NCBI GenBank assembly: GCA_003339415.1
Contig: PDHQ01000046.1
Location: 65,119 to 129,118 of the forward strand
Reading direction: 5' to 3'
Length of the DNA stretch: 64,000 nt
Origin: Ophiocordyceps camponoti-saundersi (nom. inval.)
Taxonomy: Eukaryota; Ascomycota; Sordariomycetes; Hypocreales; Ophiocordycipitaceae
In this document: positions 52,992 through 62,984 of the stretch, one piece after another
How positions within the stretch are numbered: position 1 is the stretch's first letter
Layout of the letters: each line of letters opens with the position of its first letter
Made by a program: the position numbers and the translations under genes
The notes under the pieces: model-generated
What the model was told of the DNA's origin: nothing
The model's database searches: none
The model's input: only the letters and a program-made list of their open reading frames with translations

Positions 52992-54402
52992 GGTTTTTCC
53001 TTTGATTCCTCTTCTTCTTTGGGTGAGTAATGAGTGTGTCGCAGTCTGGCGGAGGAGATGTGAAAGGGAGATGGAGAGTTGGGCTTCAATGGTCGGGCAT
53101 TGAAGGAAGAAAAGAAGGACCAAGTATCACAAACCCACTGCGGATCTGCATATATAACAGGCAAAGAACACGGCCCCACAGTGCAAGCCACCTATTTGTT
53201 GGGTGGCAGAGATGGTTGGAGTCGTGTATCCTTTTTTTGCCTTGCTTGCTGCTGGCGAGGGAAGAGAGGAGATAGAGGAGAGAGAAGAGAGGTGAGAGAG
53301 GAGAGAGGAGAGAAGAGGGAAGAGGGAGAGAGAGAGAGAAGCAGGGAAGCAATTAAGATGGGCAGGTCCTATAGCCTAGAGGTGGTAGCTGGTAACCTGA
53401 TAGGTGGTAGGCATGACAGGAGGATGGGATTCTCCAACACGACGTCTTCAGCATGCATTACGACTGTGGTGCAGTTTAGGGTAGCAGGTGGGTAAGGTGA
53501 GCTCATTATCGTGGCGGCGTCTGATATGTATATATGGGCTTCATGCCCGGAACAGGGATATTAATCATCCGGTGCAATGGCTCTGTAGGTGTGTACGAAA
53601 GAGGGAGACGGCTATGCGTACATAAATGGACACAACCGTAAGGGAGGAATGAAAGAAAAAGGGCATTACATACATAGGTAGATAGATAGCAGGTAGGGAC
53701 GTTTGATGCCATCATCAACATGCTTATGTATGGAGTCAGAGGTAAGGAAAGATAGCTCTACTGCGTAAAAGTCCCTGCCAAATCCACAAGGTATATCACG
53801 ATAACGGACGTCACGTGACCCCCACCAACAACTCCGGCCAAGCATCGTGGCTTTATATACACAGACCGAAGCCGGTCAGGACAACGGACAAGGGGGCAAA
53901 CCGGTAGTAGAGAAAATGAAGATCCCCAACTCATTAGGGTCAGAAACATGTAGGAGCCATGTTCTAACCGGGGTGGGTGCCCTTTTCTACGTCTGTATGG
54001 CCGTCCAGGTGCGCCGCTTATCACGGTCACCGTCCATGGAGCCTCAACCTCAGCCTCAGCCTGAACAGATCTTTTCGGCCACATATGTTGCGAGTCTACA
54101 AAAGATCCCTGGCGATATGCATACATACATAGTGGGCGAGCCGTAGAATTGATCAGGCTTGAATGCTTCGTTCATCTCCAACCTTTACTAGCCGAAGCAC
54201 ACTCGGCTTCTCCTCTCCGACCAACTTACATTCACGGTCGACTCAAGTTGATGCCAGACAAAAGTCGCCATTATATATTGCATGCGGGAAGTGACGACCT
54301 ATAGCCCTTCAACTATCTAAGACCTTGACTAGCCGAGGCATATTCAATATAAAGGCCACACTGGCTGCTGTACAGCAACGAATATCAGCAGGCGTGCTCA
54401 CC
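52992..54402. other. Intergenic 1.4 kb upstream of ERG20 and the proline-rich gene
   Basis: Divergent spacer. AG-rich stretch near 53265-53345 and short TATGTA/ATACAT-type repeats. Frames of about 100-140 codons are of biased composition and not supported. Confidence 0.45.
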
Positions 54403-55782
54403 ATGTATACTCACTTTACTATCACAACCATCATCAAGTCGCTCAGTTTAAGCCAAATCCTATGGCCTGTTTTTTGCGACGCAGCGGCCTTTTGGCCATG
54501 GCCCGGCAGTCACCGGTCGGGTCAAGCCCGCGAGTCCTATTCGGTTGGACGTAGCACTTTCTATCGAGACCCCGTCTCGGCTTCGGGCCCGAAAGCACCT
54601 ACGACTTTCCTTCAATTGGTACCTGAACGCGACATCATCTCGCCGGGATCGGCTGGTGGCGGCAAGACGCCATACCCTCTTACAGGTCAAAACCAACTAG
54701 CCAAAGGATCGCCTTCTCAGCCGGTCACTGCTGCTTTACCTAGAAGGCCGGGGACGGCGACGAAGCAAGTTGGTGGAAAGGTTACTGTACTCTTGCCGCC
54801 TCAGATAAAGCCCCCGGGACCGCCTTTATCACCACCGGCGACCCCTGCAGCCTACAGAGCAACACCAGTTCGCCAACAAGACTCGTACCAGACGCCGAGC
54901 CTGGTGACTGTCAGGCTCAGGGATCAGCCGCTCGTCCGTGGAAATACTCACGACGCGGTTTCCAAGGCGACTGTGAATCCATCCAACTTGAGAAAACAGC
55001 CGAGGCCAAAACCCATCGCCATCCCGGCCGCTTTTTTGAGCAATGAGAATTCTCATGTTTACGATAAACGCCCTAGAGCACCGAAGCCAAAACCCATCGT
55101 CATCCCGGCCGCTTTTTCGAGCCAGAAATCTCCTGATAACCTGCCTCCTTCGACTCCTCCTTCGACCCCTCCTCGCAAGCGGCGCAAGTCAGACGTATCG
55201 TATGTCGAGCCCTTTCCGCGTCGGGCTTTCTCTGCCTTCAGACCACCCGAATCGCAGTCATCCGGCAAGGGAATGAAAGCATCCCTATCTGATGAATCAC
55301 TAGCGAGTAAAGGTCGACCCTACGAGGAAATAGATGTGAGTCAGATGAAGCCACAGCCCGAAAGGATTTCGACGAGGCCACCACAAATACCGCCGAGGCC
55401 AAAGGATCTCGGACGAAAGCAAAGCGTGGAACTTCCCATGGCTCCGTCACCTCACGATGCACCGTATTTCAGGGCCCCGCCACCTCCAGTGACCACTCAG
55501 CATGACTATGAGCCTATCTCTCAACCTAAAGTCCTGAAAGCCGAACGCGCATCATCTCCTCCGTCTTGGAGATCGCGGTTACTGAAGCCAGCCATGAACT
55601 TTTTTAAACCTGACAAGGAGCTTGCTGGAAGACCGGACTTGCGGTATCGAAAGAGACATGTTTCTGATGCCCTCATGGCTGGCACTGATGCTCCCCATCA
55701 ACCGGTTGGTGAAACCAGGGGTACGGTGAAAGAAGAAGCAGCCCAGGATCTGTCGAACTTGGTATCTGGGCAGTCAGATTGA
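54403..55782 (+). CDS. Proline-rich protein with internal repeats, possibly secreted; unknown
   Basis: A single exon of 459 residues from the first ATG (54403). The N-terminus (MYTHFTITTIIKSLSLSQIL, then WPVFCDAAAFWPWPG) is moderately hydrophobic and could be a signal peptide. The rest is basic, rich in Pro, Ser, Arg and Lys, with one Cys and no predicted globular core by eye. Two copies of a PKPI-[AV]-IPAAF unit occur near residues 202-235. Short PPSTPP repeats follow, and PQIPPRPK resembles an SH3-type ligand. The end reads SLLKPAMNFFKPDKE-like basic text then an acidic stop region. I recognise no family. It could be a secreted lineage-specific protein or a disordered cytosolic adaptor. An open frame extends 26 codons upstream without an ATG. 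Confidence 0.6.
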   Translation: MYTHFTITTIIKSLSLSQILWPVFCDAAAFWPWPGSHRSGQARESYSVGRSTFYRDPVSASGPKAPTTFLQLVPERDIISPGSAGGGKTPYPLTGQNQLAKGSPSQPVTAALPRRPGTATKQVGGKVTVLLPPQIKPPGPPLSPPATPAAYRATPVRQQDSYQTPSLVTVRLRDQPLVRGNTHDAVSKATVNPSNLRKQPRPKPIAIPAAFLSNENSHVYDKRPRAPKPKPIVIPAAFSSQKSPDNLPPSTPPSTPPRKRRKSDVSYVEPFPRRAFSAFRPPESQSSGKGMKASLSDESLASKGRPYEEIDVSQMKPQPERISTRPPQIPPRPKDLGRKQSVELPMAPSPHDAPYFRAPPPPVTTQHDYEPISQPKVLKAERASSPPSWRSRLLKPAMNFFKPDKELAGRPDLRYRKRHVSDALMAGTDAPHQPVGETRGTVKEEAAQDLSNLVSGQSD

Positions 55783-56250
55783 ACGCTGGAGCAATAGTGA
55801 TGGGCTTCGTCGTCTAACGGCCACGGCTCTAGTAGTGATCCTACATACCTATGAACTGCCAATGTCGGATGGAGAGTGACGTGGCTGGCAGCCGTGGGAG
55901 CAGCCATACGCGACGTTTCCACGACCGAATAATGCGCAGAGAGACCGATGCCGACCCTCAGCGGTCAGAAGACGTTGATCACCAGAAGCTGTCACTGAGG
56001 CAAGCTTCACATGTGAGAATGTATCACCATATATGTATGTACGATGGAGAGGTCAAGAAGGAGGCACGAAGAGATCAAGGTAAAGAAGATTAAAAAAGGT
56101 TCATTATTGAGTATGTAAAAGTCTCCCAACTCATATCCTGAGGAGGCAATATATTCCTCCCTCTCAACAATGTCTCTCATATTAGCCTGATGTAGTCGTA
56201 TTTCGCACCATAGGTCGTCACACATATCGCAGAACGGTCCGGATCATCGG
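55783..56250. other. Convergent spacer
   Basis: Between the proline-rich gene and the Cys-repeat gene, both ending here. Nothing recognised. Confidence 0.45.
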
Positions 56251-57120
56251 TTAGAAGAGCATCATCAACGCTCCGAGACCGAGAGTCCAGGCAGCGAGGG
56301 CGGGCTTGATGCTGTCGCCGGCGCCGACGTAAACGGGCACCGAGGTTTCGCCCGTGGACTGGTTCTGTCCGCAGGTGGCAAGGCAAGCGGCCTTCTCAGA
56401 GGCGCAAGTAGAGATGTTGGCTCCGGGCTTGCCTCGGCAGGCATTGAACTTGTCCTCGCACTTCTTGCCACAGTCTGGTTTGGGGACGAAAGTAGGGTAA
56501 GAGGTAGGCGTAGAGACGGGGGTCGTAGGGGTCGGGGTCGGGGTAGGGACGGGGGCATGGCCGCAAGTGGCATGGCAGAGGGCCTTTTCCGACGAGCAAG
56601 TAGAGATGTTGGCTCCGGGCTTGTTGCGGCAGGCGTCGAACTTTTCCTCGCAAGTCTTGCCACAGTCCGGCTTGACGATGGGGGTAGGAGAGGGAGGAGG
56701 AGGGGGGGGAGCATAAGAAGAAGAAGAGGGAGAATAGCCACAAGCGCTGTGGCAGGCATTCTTATCTTCAACGCACTCATCGAGGTAGGCCCCAGGCTGG
56801 CCGCGGCAGGTATTGAACTTTTCCTCGCAAGTCTCCGGGCAGGTCAACTCGACGGCCGGGGTAGAGTAAGGGGCAGAGTAAGGGGTGGAGTAAGGGGCCG
56901 GCGCCGAGCTCTGCGCGCAGGCCGTCGGCGCAGCGTAGCTGTCGGTGAAGGGGTTGAAGCCAAGGCAGGAGGCGTATTCAGAGGCGCACAAGGACATGTT
57001 GGCGCCGGGCTTGCCGCGGCAGGCGTCGTAGGATTCGGTGCATTTTTGGGCGCAGTAGTATTCGTCGGCCAGGGCGGGAACAGCCAGGGCGAGGCTCATG
57101 AAGGTGTATGAGTACTTCAT
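56251..57120 (-). CDS. GPI-type surface protein with four six-cysteine repeats
   Basis: A single exon of 289 residues. A signal peptide (MKYSYTFMSLALAVPALA) is followed by four repeats separated by Pro/Ser/Thr/Tyr linkers. Repeats 2-4 have cysteine spacing C-x3-C-x6-C-x10-C-x6-C-x3-C. Each carries a CRxxPGA[NY] core in the central loop, as in CRGKPGANISTC. Repeat 1 keeps the first five Cys but lacks the sixth at its normal place. The C-terminus is a hydrophobic tail (SIKPALAAWTLGLGALMMLF) after a small-residue stretch (GAGDS), as expected for GPI attachment. Linkers such as PTPTPTPTTP would be O-glycosylated, and NxS/T sites sit in the repeats. Likely a wall or plasma-membrane surface protein. 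No function is known to me; CFEM does not fit the spacing. The ATG at 57120 gives the ideal signal peptide. Confidence 0.85.
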   Translation of the reverse strand: MKYSYTFMSLALAVPALADEYYCAQKCTESYDACRGKPGANMSLCASEYASCLGFNPFTDSYAAPTACAQSSAPAPYSTPYSAPYSTPAVELTCPETCEEKFNTCRGQPGAYLDECVEDKNACHSACGYSPSSSSYAPPPPPPSPTPIVKPDCGKTCEEKFDACRNKPGANISTCSSEKALCHATCGHAPVPTPTPTPTTPVSTPTSYPTFVPKPDCGKKCEDKFNACRGKPGANISTCASEKAACLATCGQNQSTGETSVPVYVGAGDSIKPALAAWTLGLGALMMLF

Positions 57121-58751
57121 TGTGATTTTTTTTTTGGGGGGGGGGGGGATGTAAGTTGGTTGTATGTATGTATGTATGGAAGAAGATGAAGGAGTTGTGA
57201 GGAGATGAAAAGCAGACAAGTGCTTTGAGTGAGCTTTGATCAGATGATGAGAAAGTCTTGAGAAGAGGAGTTTGAAGTTGGAGGAGATGGAGATGCTTTG
57301 ATGAGGAAGTGGAGATGAAGAGGCTTTGATGAGGAGACGGAGATGAAGGAAACAAGACGAGTATATATAGAGGTTCGTGAGGGTGAGTGCCAGTGAGTTG
57401 GTTGATTGTATACAGCCTAGGCAACGTTATTCCCATGTGTCTACAATGCCAGAGAAACATGCAAAAACAACGTCATTCAATAGAGAAGAGACCCGGCACG
57501 AAGGGAATGAGACTCTCACGAGATGGAGACCTCGTACCGAACATGGAGACGAAAACCTAGTGTTGGAAGTCTAACTCCGAAGAATTGAAAACTTTGTCTG
57601 GACGACAGGGATGCCAAGGGTCTCTTCCTTTGTTGGAAAATATCAGCACAGTTCTAGAGACTGCTGCTGAAGAGAAGAAAGGGAAGAGAGAGAGAGAGAG
57701 AGAGAGGTTGTGAAAAAAAAAAATAGAGGCATGGAATGTGTATCCCGAAAAGCTAGGCTCTTTAGGAGAGACACGAGCCTGGGACATATGTATGTATGTA
57801 TGTATGGACAGGTATTGGCTTCCTTTGGAGGAGACGGATGAATAACATCCACACATGTATGAGCACAAACGCAGTCTTATGCCGTACATATTCACTGACC
57901 TGACATACACATATTTAGGATCCGTATTCGAGACACGAGACATCAGAGTGGGATGTTTTTGGCAGAACGAAACTAGCGCCATCCGATAATTGAAAGGGCC
58001 TCCTCGTGAGGGAGATTCTCCGACCTCACTGGCTCGCGGCTCATGCCCTTTGATGTCACCGATATACGGCCGAGCCTCTCCTTTGCTTGTATATGTAGAG
58101 GAGCGCAATGGGTGCCCTAGCGTTGTAGTTCTGCCGCTATCCCGCTACTATTATAGGACGAAGAGTTGACGAAGCTCGGCCAACGACGCCGTCGGTTGTC
58201 GTTGAACAATGTTATTGTCATGATGATGCGACTGTTATTCACCACGCCGTTGCTAGAGGTGACACGTGGTTGCTGGAAACAAAGGCCGTTGATGTTTGGC
58301 AACTCTACTGTTGAACTTGAGACGGATAAACTTTTATTAAGGATGTATTGACATTGTCTTGCAAGCTGTACGTACATACATACATACATAGGTGGCTGAG
58401 AGCCTGGTAGAGAGCGCCGGATAACTGCTTCAGGTCAGGTGGAAGATGAAGAAGAGCGTTCTCGATATAACATGATTACAACTCGATAACTGCTGCAACA
58501 TCATTATGCATACGTATATACAGATTCCCCAAAGAGAAACCACCGTTTCATCCAGTGAATGACTCGCTTTTTTTTTCCCCTTTGGTGGATGCGTTGAGTG
58601 AAGCTCATCGCGATATTCCATAGATCGAGTCACGTGACTCGGATCACCATGTTCTTCCGACCCTACCCACCCACCTATTGTCGCGAACGACCTCGCGATA
58701 TAACAAGAAAGGACGCGCCTCCCATCAGCACGCGCATGCGAACAGAGCCTC
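57121..58751. promoter_or_regulatory. Long divergent spacer with TATG/CATA microsatellites
   Basis: About 1.63 kb between the Cys-repeat gene and APC8. (TATG)n at about 57163-57180 and 57785-57806, (CATA)n at about 58372-58392, and an (AG)n run at about 57688-57707. No gene supported. Confidence 0.5.
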
Positions 58752-60962
58752 ATGACGCTTAGCGCTCAAGAAGTCGGCCAGCTCCGAGAGGCGCTGCAGG
58801 ACGCCGTCATTAAATGCTCCGAGAGATGTCTCTACCAGTCGGCCAAGTGGTAACGACCCTCCGCGACCCCGTCACCTCCTCCGTTGGTCTTCATGCGCGC
58901 TGATGGGGAATTGCCTCAGGGCTGCTGAGCTCGTCAACGCCTTACCTGACATAGACGATGCCGATCAGCAAGACCTCAAGGAAAATCATTCTTCGCCCGC
59001 CTTCAGCCCCAATCCAGATCCGGACGAGGCCGCCTTGGAGGCGAGGGAGCTGAGCAAATACCTGCTTGCCAAGTCCTTGTTCGACTGCAAGGAGTACGAT
59101 CGATGCGCCGCCGTCTTCCTACCGGAATCAGTCCTCTCCTCTGCCCTCGCCTCGCACTCGGATGCCGCCGTCGGATCATCGTCGCGGCGAGCCAAAGGCA
59201 AAGGCAAGGCGACGGCATCACCTCGCGCAGCCCCCCTGCCAAAAATAAGCCAAAAGAGCTTGTTCCTCGCCCTGTACGCCAAATTCATATCGGGCGAGAA
59301 GAGGAAGAATGAGGACTCAGAGATGGTCATGGGCCCCCAGGACCTCGGCTCCGTCGTGAACCAGCAACTGCTCGTCATCGGGCGCTACCTGGCTGCATGG
59401 TTTGACGAACGGACGGTGGACAACGACGAGGTTCTCGGCAGCCAGGGATGGCTCGAGTATCTGTACGTGCTCGGCATGCGCCCCGGCAGCCGGGGGCTGA
59501 CTTGCCTCGACACAGATATGGCATGGTGCTTGCCAAGGAAAAGAACGACGCCAAGGCCATGGAGTTTTTCATCCGCAGCGTCCACAAGTATCCGATGAAC
59601 TGGGGCTGCTGGCTGGAGATGACGTCTCTCATATCCCGAGTCGACGAGGTAGGTCAGAGACTTGGTTGGATGCTGGCTTATGGGTATTTACTGACGGTCG
59701 TAATCATGGGAGGGCAGCTCAACCGTATCGCGCGGCATTGTCCGCAGAACATTGTGTCGTTCATGTTCCACCTTCACACCTCTCTCGAGCTTTACCAGCA
59801 ATCTCCAAGCCTCGCCAACAGCCTCGAACAGCTGCTCTCCATCTTCCCGACCTCGTCCTTTCTCCTCACATGCAACGCCCTGCTGGCGTACCACGCCAAA
59901 GACCTGATAGCTGCTGAACAGCATTTCAGTAGATTACTGTCTTTACACCCGCACCGCGTCGACTCGCTCGACCACTACTCCAACATACTCTACGTCCTGA
60001 ACTTGCGTCCAAAACTAGCCTTTGTCGCCCACCTCTGCTCCAGCGTCGACAAGTTCCGACCCGAGTCTTGCGTGGTGATAGGAAATTACTACTCTCTGCT
60101 GTCGATGCACGATAAGGCCGTGCAGCACTTCAGACGGGCCTTGACGCTGGACAGATCTTGCCTTTCGGCGTGGACCTTGATGGGCCACGAATACGTCGAG
60201 CTCAAGAACACACACGCCGCGATCGAGTCGTACCGACGTGCCGTCGATGCCAACCGACGCGACTACCGTGCTTGGTACGGCCTCGGGCAGACATACGAGA
60301 TGCTGGAGATGCACACCTATTCTTTGTGGTACTACAAGAAAGCGGCCGGCCTGCGTCCATGGGACGGCAAGATGTGGCTTGCAGTCGGCTCATGTCTTAA
60401 TAAGATGGGCCGGGAACGCGACGGCATCAAGGCGCTCAAGCGGGCGCTCCTGGCCGAAGCCTACTACGAGGCCGGAAGTAGCTTCGGCAGCGGCGGCGAT
60501 GTTGTAGGCGGCCGGGGGGCTACCGGCCAGATGGACCCGGACATTCTGCTGCAGATCGCCACCATGTACGATCAGCTGGACGAGGAGGACGAGGCCAAGG
60601 CCTACATGGAGCTCTGCGTCGCTCAAGAGGACGGTGGGGCGGCGGCGGCGGCGGCGGCAGCGACGGGCGGCGGCGGCGCGGCGGGCGACTCGGTCATGGT
60701 GCCTAACGAGTCGCCGACCGGCTCGGACGACGATGCGGACCGGCACGACAACGCCGAGGGCACGGGGGTCACGGCGGCGACCAGCAAGGCGCGTATGTGG
60801 CTCGCCAGGTACGCCATGCGCACGGAAGACTATGCCACGGCGAACCGGCTGGCGACGGAGCTGTGTCAGGACGGCGCCGAGGTGGAAGAGGCCAAGGCTC
60901 TGGTGCGAGAGATAAGATCGATCCTGGATTCGGCCGGTGGCGTTTACGGCGCAGCCAACTAG
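58752..60962 (+). CDS. CDC23: Anaphase-promoting complex subunit Apc8/Cdc23
   Basis: Four exons, 58752-58849, 58920-59462, 59516-59648 and 59718-60962, encode 672 residues. The head reads CSERCLYQSAKWAAELVNAL across the first junction. YLLAKSLFDCKEYDRCAAVF and LEYLYGMVLAKEKNDAKAMEFFI follow. TPR units then fill residues about 250-500, including SFLLTCNALLAYHAKDLIAAE, VVIGNYYSLLSMHDKAV, LMGHEYVELKNTHAAIESYRRAV and WYGLGQTYEMLEMHTYSLWY. These are hallmarks of Apc8. It is a scaffold subunit of the cyclosome ubiquitin ligase, nuclear, needed for anaphase and mitotic exit (established). An Ala/Gly-rich insertion (about 560-585) disrupts the C-terminal TPR region. The 69-nt intron 3 is open in frame, so a retained form would add 23 residues. 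Confidence 0.93.
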
Positions 60963-61346
60963 ATGCTTGCCCCCCCTTTATGTGTGTATATTTTGGTGAT
61001 AAGACGATCGGATTATCGGTGAGTCTTACCAGGACTGTTGACTTCATGAGGCCGAGTAATTAACGTAGGTGAAGGCACACCCGGCATTGACGAATAGAGT
61101 ATATCACACTTCTATATTTCTCATCGTCTGGCTTACATTGTCTTGTTCTTTCTTTTTCCCCTGACCTCTTATATGCCCCCTCTCATAGCAGAACGAGATA
61201 ACTATATCATGATGGGCCTTTTGAAAGACAAAACAAGGATGGCCTCCACGAGTGATGGCGGGAGACACGGGTAATATCCTTCACAACGTGGCCACTCGTG
61301 AGCTCCGACGAGATGACGACAGGACAGACAAGGGGAGAGCGAGCCC
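60963..61346. other. Convergent spacer
   Basis: Between APC8 and the next leftward gene. No element recognised. Confidence 0.45.
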
Positions 61347-62984
61347 CTAGACGAGCAAGACGGCGAGACCGGCCAGAACGGGGGCAAGGACTCCGACGCC
61401 AATCCTGTCGGCGGCGTTTCCAGTGATGACCGGAGGCGTGTCGGGCGTGGTGGGAGTCGTGATGATGATGGGATCTCCCCCCGTCGGCGTCGGGAAGATG
61501 GTGCCACTTCGACTGGTGACGGAGACGAGGAAAAGCTCGTCGCGTTCATTGCCGCGATCCTCGTAGGGAGGGTCGTCGGGGAGACAGGTCGAATGGCAGA
61601 TGGACGACGACTGCGAGCCGGAGTAGTCGTCGTAATCATCGTAACGTCGGTACAGGTTTCCGGGCGTCCGCGTCACCGGCGGCTCGATGGTAGGCCTGGG
61701 ATTGGAATTCTTCGAAGACGTCTTGTTGGATTTGCCCTTGGACGTCTTGTACGGGCGGCATGAGGAATGGCAATCCGACTGTATGTACTGACTTTCCAGT
61801 TGATGAATTCCCGGTTGCTTTTCTCCTGGCTGTACGGTTCCGTCGAAGAGCTTGAGATAACGCCTGTAGCAAAGAAGGAGGCAAGCTTGGTGAACGTTGC
61901 CCATCTTCTTCTTCTTCTTCTTCTTCTCCTCCTGCTCCTTCTTCTTCCTCTTCTCCTCCTCCTCCAACAATTCCTTCGCTTCCTTCAGTCGCTTCGCCTT
62001 TTCCAAGTCTTCCTTTAAGTCCATCAGTGCAACAGGCTTGGTTGTTTTAGAAGAGACGTCATTGTTAGCAAGAGACGAATGTCTAGGACGAAGAAAGGGT
62101 CTGTTTTTTTGTGGGCGTCTTATCTTTGCGTTGGCGAGGAGAGAGAACAGACTTACAGAACGCTTGGATAGGTTGTTATTGTTATTGCTGTTGCTGTTGC
62201 TGCCGTTGCTGCTGCTGTTGTTGTAGGTTGACTCAATCATCTCGGCAAGCTCGATCATTTCGTTTTCGAGATACATCTCCCACGATTGTGACCGTTTCTG
62301 AGGCGAATTCCCACTGGAAGAAGACTCGATTGTCTATAAAGGGATATGGCATCAGTAATGGAACACCTACCTATCTATGACGAACGGGTGTTTCTTTCTT
62401 TGCGTCGGCGGGGGAGAAAAAGACTCACAGTCTTGGGATCCTCAGTTGTCCGATTTTTCTTTAATTTTTTCCATTTCTCACTCTGTTTGTCCCCATCAAT
62501 CTCCATTTTCTGAGGCTTTCTCCCATGCGGATTACTGCCAGGAAGTCTCACGTCCTTGTACAATTTCTCGAGCACTTTCACCAGAATTTCTATCAAAATC
62601 TTTGGCGGCAATCAGCAAGAGGGAAAAGGAGAGGAAAGGGTTGGTTTTCGTTGGATAAGGGGGAGAGACATATGGCCCCCTTTCCCGGGATGAAAGAAAG
62701 GGTTTTGGCAGGAGAGAGAAAAAAAAGACTCACAAATTCCTCCTTGTCGGAAGCCTTGGCGTCGGGCGGCTTTTGTGTTTGGAAGGGGGGCCAGTTGGTT
62801 GGTTATCTCCTTCGAGTATGATGTCTTTGAAGGATGTGGGTTTGGTACGTGGACTTACGGGGAGCTCGGGCCATTTCGTAGCCACACTGGAGTTGGAGGA
62901 TGTGGTAGTGGAAGTTGGACGTGTTATAGTGAAACGATCGCAGACGGCGAGGCCGAAGAGGAGGCTGAAGGTGAAGGCCTTCAT
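61347..62984 (-). CDS. Predicted secreted GPI-type protein of unknown function, all introns phase 0
   Basis: Five exons, 62984-62859, 62769-62734, 62599-62429, 62333-62157 and 62036-61347, encode 399 residues; all four introns fall between codons. Exon 1 is a signal peptide (MKAFTFSLLFGLAVC). Later parts have an amphipathic helix (ILIEILVKVLEKLYKDVRLP), a Ser/Asn-rich zone, a long Glu/Lys coiled coil (EEKRKKKEQEEKKKKKKK), then three C-x3-C pairs (ACLLLC, DCHSSC, ICHSTC) and RRYDDYDDYSG. The end, GNAADRIGVGVLAPVLAGLA plus two more Leu/Val, fits a GPI signal. I recognise no family. Exon 2 is only 36 nt, and exons 2-5 boundaries rest on frame and splice signals without homology, so the inner structure is tentative. 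C-x3-C pairs recall those in the four-repeat protein 4 kb away. Confidence 0.6.

Noticed and set aside
53030..53495. 138-codon + frame upstream of ERG20
   Set aside because: Biased by an AG-rich stretch, no conserved motif, and overlaps the ERG20 leader.
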